Shown here in pieces: positions 57,940 through 64,000 of a DNA stretch of 64,000 nucleotides. Position 1 is the stretch's first letter; every line of letters begins with the position of its first letter. Position numbers and translations under genes: made by a program. Below the pieces are notes generated by a model. The model saw only the letters and a list, made by a program, of their open reading frames with translations, searched no databases and was not told the origin of the DNA. Origin of the DNA: Climacium dendroides (lineage: Eukaryota > Streptophyta > Bryopsida > Hypnales > Climaciaceae); NCBI GenBank assembly GCA_950106755.1, contig OX467084.1:3410001-3474000 (forward strand). The letters are read 5' to 3'.

Positions 57940-58918
57940 TCATAAGTAATTTATGAGCACCACTTGGCACCAATTTTATGTTTTGCACATGTTTGATTAG
58001 TAGCAACATTGAATATAAAGCTTTAAAATCATGTTTAAAGTTTTAATTGGTGTTAATACTGATAATGTTTTTGGTGATGTTGTAGGCTTGGATGAATTGG
58101 AGTAGTGCATCTCATTTTTGGCAATGAAAAATTATAAATAATTTTTTATTATTTGAAATTATTTGAACTATTAAATTTTTCTTTCCCTCAAAAATTCAAA
58201 AGTCCTATTTTGTATCTATTTTTATTTAATAATTTAAAAATAAAATAATTTGTTTTTTCAATTTTGTATAATTCTATTCAATTATCCAATAGAAAGATTT
58301 TGCATTCAATTTAATGAAAGAAGATTCAACTTATAAAGACTAATTGACTCAAAGTGTTATTAGTGTACAAACCACTATTAAATAAAATTTTAGGCCTTTG
58401 CAAGGTTGGAACAACACTCTAAATAGTCTAGATAAAAGGTTATATTTGTTTTAAAATTTAAAATTTAATTTTAAAATTTGGATAGCTGGTCCAACCTTCA
58501 AAAGTCTAAATAAATTTTTATTTTATTTTAAAATTTAATTCTTAAATTTGGATGGTTGATTGGTTGGTCTTAGCAACCTATGGAAGCCCCAATTTTTTTC
58601 TAATGGCATAGCATGGACATACAACAAGATACAAAAAGAGTTTCCTTTTCACTTTAACTACAAATATCCTACAATTTATTTTGTCATGTTTTCTGAATTT
58701 TTTTTCATATTTTCATTAAAGTCTAATGTAGGATTTAAAGATCCTAAAGTTTAATATAGTCTAATGCAAAAAAGAACAATCCCTTTTTTCATTTTATCTT
58801 TGCACTTCTAAGCTTTCTATACTAAATTGACTAAAATTGGTTGTTTTGTAATGGCTTTAGAGTCAAATTAGTGTTTCTTGTGACCACCTATTCTAAACTT
58901 CTCATGCATACCCAAAAT
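57940..58918. other. AT-rich stretch, nothing recognised
   Basis: A diverged direct repeat (TTTTAAAATTTAATT...AAATTTGGAT at 58450-58485 and 58525-58555) is present. No gene is seen. Confidence 0.45.
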
Positions 58919-59490
58919 ATGGGGAATTTCATTAAAATGGCGATATTCCATGTGCCATTTTCACAGTGTGCCGTTCCCACAATTCAGCCTGGACAGTCTA
59001 AAATCTATTAGTGTCCTAGATTTGTGAACTCTATACCACTATTAGATGTATTAAATCTAGGAAAGATATGGGGAATTTCATTAAAATGGCGATATTCCAC
59101 ATGCCATTTACGTGAGTCCAGAGCACATACAACAATGCTTCTCAGGTATGTCAACTTCATAGATGTGCCAATTCTATTTCTAACAAGTCCAAATTGCAAC
59201 ACAACTCCTATGTTTCTTCACCCCATGTCATCTTTCTATGAATTTCTTCTATTTTGTAATCTCCCTCTGTGCCATTTTCACGGAATAATTGCCATTTTAA
59301 TGAAATTTTCCATTGATGTAGATTTCAAACCAATTGATTTAAAAAAATCTACATATTTCCTAGATTTCAGATATCTAATAATGGTATAGATTTCAAAAAT
59401 CTATGACACTAATAGAGTTCAGACCACCCGGTCTGAACTGTGAGAATGCCAAAGTCACAGAATAATCGCCATTTTAATGAAATTCCCCAT
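58919..59490. mobile_element. Foldback-type element with arms of about 145 bp and a nested smaller copy
   Basis: The left arm (58919-59066) begins ATGGGGAATTTCATTAAAAT. The right arm (about 59345-59490) is its reverse complement with some mismatches, including the CTATTAGTGTC.TAGATTT segment. Inside it, 59068-59313 starts and ends with the same 30-bp end sequence. There is no coding capacity. The class is uncertain because I found no clean target duplication. Confidence 0.65.
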
Positions 59491-60145
59491 CAATTCAAAA
59501 TATCTTTCTTGAACAATATTTTAACATCAAAATTCCAAGAATCAATTTTCAAATGAAATTTTCTACAGTTGCATCAATTTGTTGATATAATCTTACTGCC
59601 ATGTTGACCTGACTATCCTACATTTTGATGGCACAAGTATAATGTTTTAGAACAGCATTTTGAATTTCCGATGAAATTACCTTTCAATCAATTAATCACT
59701 AAATTGAATATACATATATTAAAATCCTTCTTTGCAATTCGAGAAAGCCGTCCTTCCATCACATGAGCTCGATGATTTCAATTACTATGTTGCAGACATT
59801 CTGCTGCACCAACATAATCATCTCTCCTGCCAACCAATGACAAATAATTTAAAATCAAAGATTGAAAACCACGTCCATTTTGTTAAATGAGCAGAATTCC
59901 AATACTTTGGCACCTTTCAAAATACCTGACTATGTCAATATAGTTACAAAACGAATAATCTAACTACAGTCCTGTAGTCCTAAAAAGCGACTATCATTTC
60001 GGTAGCATGCAATGCCTCATGAATTACTGCAAACTGGGCTGCATGCAAACTATTGAACAACCAAAATATCTGGACCATGGACGTACAGTGTCTAGCCCAG
60101 ACATTCAAGTTGTGTCGAAGAACTCACCATTGATAGCGCTGATTA
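59491..60145. other. Intergenic, nothing recognised
   Basis: No gene or repeat is seen between the foldback element and the tRNA transferase fragment. Confidence 0.45.
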
Positions 60146-60950
60146 CTAATAGGCCGAGCCCACTCTTAGATTTGCTACAATATTAGGAGCCCCCTTTCTG
60201 GTGGTCTGCATCATCCATCGATTCCCACCTTGAGTGGCCTTGATCCATTCCAGTGCATTAGCAACAAGCTTAGAATCACAAATCTTAAGCGTCGGCTTAT
60301 ACTGCTTCATGAGCTTCTGCTCTTGCCAACTTGTGGCCTTCATATCCTCCCCCATGGCCATCTTCGTCACCTTCCACGACGGTCTCCGATACTCCTCCAC
60401 CAACGTCTCCACCATCTCATACACCGGCTGATCGGCTTGAACCCACCGAAACTTGCGAACATCGCTTCTTGAGTCATTCCAAAACCAGGCAATCTGCTTC
60501 TTCACCAAGCCCTTGGAGTTGTGCATGAAAAGCCACAGAAACTCTAGGAATCGTTCTTCGGTCACAACCCCATCCGCCTCCCGTGCTTTCAGCAAAAGAT
60601 CCATGGCTTCTTCGTGGCCAATTGCAGCAGAAGCAATGTTGGTGCGAGGACGCACACCTACATTCAGCAACCACAAAGTTTCTTCTAACAATGTTGGTAT
60701 CATTTGCTCGCACCGGATGTCTACCCGTGGATAAAGATCTGCCTAGTGCTGGTACAGGAAATACGCTTGGAAGTCGTAGTCCCAGTCGAGGTCACACTCG
60801 TAATCGTCGATGTCGCACTCCCTTCGAATCTATGGGACGTGATCTTTTGTCGGTTTTGCATGAAGCAGCGCATGTAAAGGCCTGTGCATCCGACAACGAT
60901 GGGGACCAAGCCTTTGGACAAGATGGTTTCCGTTGCTTTGAACGCCATGG
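60146..60950 (-). pseudogene. tRNA dimethylallyltransferase (IPT9-like) fragment, intronless and broken
   Basis: From 60950 down the frame reads AFKATETILSKGLVPIVVG and CTGLYMRCFM, the family's GGTGLYLRWF region. A stretch CDLDWDYDFQAYFLYQH, a TAG at 60743-60745 and ADLYPRVDIRCEQM follow. A long open part then has NIASAAIGHEEAMDLLLKAR and LVKKQIAWFWNDS, ending at 60146. This is the order in plant IPT9-type enzymes, which add an isopentenyl group to A37 of tRNA. About 100 residues between the LYMRCFM and DLDWDYDF parts are missing. There is a frame change near 60820, and no intron interrupts about 190 codons, so it is probably a retrocopy. Its N-terminal side is cut off by the LINE. Confidence 0.7.
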
Positions 60951-60957
60951 GAGGCAA

Positions 60958-60978
60958 AAGGGGGGCGAAGCCCCCTTT
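60958..60978 (-). other. LINE 3'-terminal hairpin
   Basis: GGGGGC-TTC-GCCCCC with AA/TT extension lies right at the 3' end of the LINE. LINE reverse transcriptases often recognise such a 3' RNA stem-loop, and this is the likely role here. Confidence 0.65.
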
Positions 60979-61010
60979 AAATTAAACAAAAAGGAAAAAC
61001 AGAGCAGTCA

Positions 61011-64000
61011 TCAGGAAAGAATGGGAGGTAAACTAAAGTGCCAAGTCCCATCTCCCGAGGTACAGAAAAGCGGGGTCCATTCCGCGTTAAAGGAGGTTTC
61101 AATGCTAGAAAGAACATCTCTATCTTTGATAACCGAGTGGAAATGCTTCCAAACAGCCATACCTACATGAAGGGTAGCAATCCAAGTGGAATGTATGATC
61201 CTTTGAGCACTAAACTCCTGGTTACCATATTTCTTACTACATCTCTCCGTCCCAATGTGCCAAATAAGAAAGGTGCGCATAAAGTCCCAAGGTTGCCCTT
61301 GAAACACAAACTTCTTGATTTTACCTTCAAAATTAATGTTAAAGTGTCCAATGAGTGCTTGCTGGAGAGACTGGAAGGCGTTGCCATTCGACGAAGTCAC
61401 TAAATTATTAATTTTGGACCACAACTCCTGGGTGACTGGGCAGTCCCACATCAAATGTGAGCTTGATTCAAGTTGGTGAGGGCACATAACACAACCGACT
61501 TGTACGTTCGGGATTCTCCACGAAAGCCATTCGCCCGTCACTACTCCCCAGTTAATGAATTGCCAAATAAACATTGCTTGCTTCTTCGGTCTGCTATTGT
61601 GCCAAAGGAATTTAAAAATCTTTTGGATTTGTTTGTCTTCATAACCTTGATTAAGTAATTCCTGTACTCCGATCGGTCTCTCTTGTTTGGCTTTGAGTCC
61701 CTGTAAATATCCTCTACGTGTTGTGTAACCAAAGAAAGGTGTTTCTCCAAATTTATCAATTTTCTTCTACATCCATTCTCCTAGATTCCAGCTTAGAAAT
61801 TTCACCATTCCTTCTCCAAACACCCAAACAGTGCTGGGTCTGTCCGGTACCTGTTGTGGATTACATTGCTGAAAAGATCTAGTAAGTGCATCCCATAAAA
61901 CAACCCTCGCTTGAATGAATTCACTGTTTGGAAGTAGAACCTGTCCCTCCCAAATGAGTATTTTTTTTTCCTTATCCATTCTAAACTTGTGCGTTTCTCC
62001 TTCTCCTGCCGCTGAAATTGAGTGAAAATAGAAAAAAGGTCTCTCGGGTGAAGTTAGCCATATTTCTTTTCCTTGATCCAAGAAAGCTCTTGGATCCCAC
62101 GGAATGTGAGATAATATTTTCAGTCTTCTTTCTCTTCCTTTTTCAGTCACCACTCTTCTTCTAGGAAGTTTTCTATATATCTCCTCAATGTTGTGCCAAT
62201 CCAGACTGGTATCATTCCATAGATCCTTTATTTGTTGAATTCCTGCCTTTGCCCATAAATGTAGTCCCAAGTTGGGGCCCATTCCCAACCTGGCTTCATC
62301 ATGCTCCATAATCATCGGGTTGCCAAATAGTGGTTGTCTTAGAATGTTTTCCGATAACTCTGGCTCCTTCAATTCCAAATTACCTCTGACCGATATGAAC
62401 GCCTTAATAGAAGCTGCCATCAAAGGGGAATGATTTTCCTTTTTGATTCCTTTACTATAAAAAATCCAGCTGTCCGACCCATGCCATTTGGCATCTCCCA
62501 ACGGTCTACCGTTAACAATCTTATCTCGCATTAGTTTTTTCCAAGGCTCATTTCCAGGGGACAGCCCTCTTACCACTAATTTCACCAGCAGTGCTTGCGT
62601 TTGCAAATAAGGATCCAACAATCGAATCCCCCCTTCTTTTTGCGGAAGAATACAGGAACTCCATCTTATGCGCGCAGCACACCTTCTTTCTTCTTTTCCG
62701 GTCCATAAAAATTGTGTTACCAGTCCTCGTATCACATCGCAATTTTTAACTGAAATACCACAACAAGATGCTATGTACCAGCAGGTAGCCAACAATACCT
62801 GATTTATAATGATGACCCTTCCCGCTGTGGACACCATTTTTGCTGCCCAAGACCTTAATTTCTTTCTAATAGAAGCTAGAAGTGGGCCCGTATTAACATC
62901 CGCCAGTAGATGGAAACCAATCAATGGTCCCAAATATCTGACCCCTGTCCCTTCTGGGACCCATGTGACTCCAAATTCGGCCCCCTATGTAAAATCCTTC
63001 TCCTTTTTGGACGCCCAAATGGCATATGTTTTGTCCCAATTAAGCTTTGATCCCGACCCCAAGTAGAAAATTCTCAATATTTCATAGGCCTTGTTTAGGT
63101 TTTCAATTGTCCCTAATAGGTATAGTGTGGTATCGTCTGCATACGAGGCATTTTTGACATTGGAGCCATCCGGAAGGTAAAATCCTTTCACCCCATATTT
63201 GGCATCCTCCAACATATACCCCAAAGAGTCTAGGACTACTACAAATAGAAAAGGTGCCAAGGGACATCCTTGGCGCACGCACTGATCTTGAAAGGTCAAA
63301 TTGTTGTCCCACTTCACCATTGACTATAACAGATGATGAAACATTTCTATAAAGGGACATAACTCCTCTAATGAAATCCGTGTGAAATCCGTGTTTTTCC
63401 AACACCTCCCTCATAAAGTTCCATGAAATCCGATCATATGCCTTCTCAAAATCTAACAATAGTAAGGTAAGGTCTTGTCCGGACTCCTCTACATAATGCA
63501 TGGATTCTTGAGCAAGGAAGATGTTATCTATGATACATCGCCCCGGCACAAAACCCGTTTGGTTTGGTCTGACTATTTCCGAAAGTATAATCTGCAATCT
63601 TTTGGCTAGGATTTTTGCTACTAATTTGTAAAAGGATGATAGCAGAGTAATAGGTCTAAAGTTTTTTATCAATGAAGAATCTCCCCCTTTAGGAATTAGA
63701 GCAATAATACCTTTGTTGTGCCGTGTTGAGAGGGACCCTTCTCTTAATACTTCTTGCACCACCTCTAACAAGTCGTCCTGTATAGAGTCCATACAGCATT
63801 TGAAAAAGTCGGTTGGAATGCCATCTTCCCCTGGAGCGTTGCCTGATGATAGTTCTCTAATTGTCTCTTGAAGTTCCTTTAGTGATACCATTTTGGAGAA
63901 ATTTCTATTCTGCTCCTCCGATACTACTCTAGGAACGCTCTGCAATATTTGTCTTCTTGCCTCTAATATTTCTTCCGTCTCTTGGTCTTCCGAATATAAT
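61011..64000 (-). pseudogene. LINE ORF2: reverse transcriptase and zinc-binding domain, broken
   Basis: Reverse transcriptase motifs are clear: SGNAPGEDGIPTDFFK, FRPITLLSSFYKLVAKILA, NQTGFVPGRCIIDNI, LLDFEKAYDR (catalytic Asp), RQGCPLAPFLF and SYADDTTLYL (catalytic Asp pair). After a thumb region, the zinc-binding part at 61574-61011 has GCVMCPHQLESSSHLMWDC. Breaks seen are a frameshift near 63300, a TAG at about 62982-62984 and a TAG at 61767-61769. Outside these points the frame is continuous. The endonuclease part lies beyond the right edge. Confidence 0.85.

Larger units (their letters stand above)
60951..64000 (-). mobile_element. LINE (plant L1-like non-LTR retrotransposon), 3' part, runs off the window
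   Basis: The order on the minus strand is reverse transcriptase (64000-62985), a thumb/connection-like region and a zinc-binding C-terminal domain (to 61011). A short 3' end follows, closing with a hairpin at about 60958-60978. It lies in the IPT9-like fragment, joining it near PPM|AFKATE. The 5' end and the second target-site flank are outside the window. Confidence 0.85.

Overview
This is nuclear DNA of a land plant. The evidence is GT-AG introns in several genes, a dirigent gene, a plant-type many-exon metallophosphoesterase, a plastid/cytosolic-type tRNA isopentenyltransferase fragment, and plant CACTA, hAT-like and LINE elements. The sequence does not fix the species. The repeat-dense, gene-poor layout would suit a seedless plant (bryophyte, lycophyte or fern), but that is a weak inference.

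From 1 to about 49.5 kb the window is one stack of transposons. The oldest layer is a decayed minus-strand CACTA transposase (45168-49441, then 95-534) whose frame is split by a 44.6 kb insertion, 535-45167. That insertion is element A, of a family I call A-G here. Each member begins TG, ends CA, is flanked by a 5-bp target duplication, carries one gag-like coiled-coil gene, and shows no long terminal repeats. Element A received element B (1939-26925) and element F (29411-44745). B received a 21.6 kb CACTA transposon (3949-25527). F received element C (29438-35528, itself split by G, 32119-34667), a 2.1 kb non-autonomous CACTA (35908-38006) and element D (40236-43633). Target duplications or empty-site comparison support every step.

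The 21.6 kb CACTA element has a 14-bp terminal inverted repeat, dense subterminal TTGCAACT arrays, an apparently intact three-exon transposase (TnpD) and a TnpA-like gene with two stop codons. It has also captured about 14 exons, introns included, of a host calcineurin-like phosphoesterase gene, now broken by stops, a frameshift and an internal duplication.

The A-G elements are the most unusual content. Five diverged subfamilies share one protein plan. All six complete copies have a TATA-like box followed by a short stem-loop after the gene, with a compensatory base-pair change between A and G. All have a conserved CGTGGG..CGAT block near the 3' end. The simplest reading is giant solo LTRs that carry a gene in U3. 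The alternative is a new type of LTR-less, integrase-mobilised element.

From 49.5 to 64 kb the sequence is ordinary by comparison. It holds an intact two-exon dirigent gene (50844-51867, minus) with a TATA box, an AT-rich gene-empty stretch (52.8-60.1 kb) with two small hAT-like elements and a long-armed foldback element, an intronless decayed IPT9-like tRNA dimethylallyltransferase fragment, and a LINE (minus) inserted into that fragment and running off the right edge.
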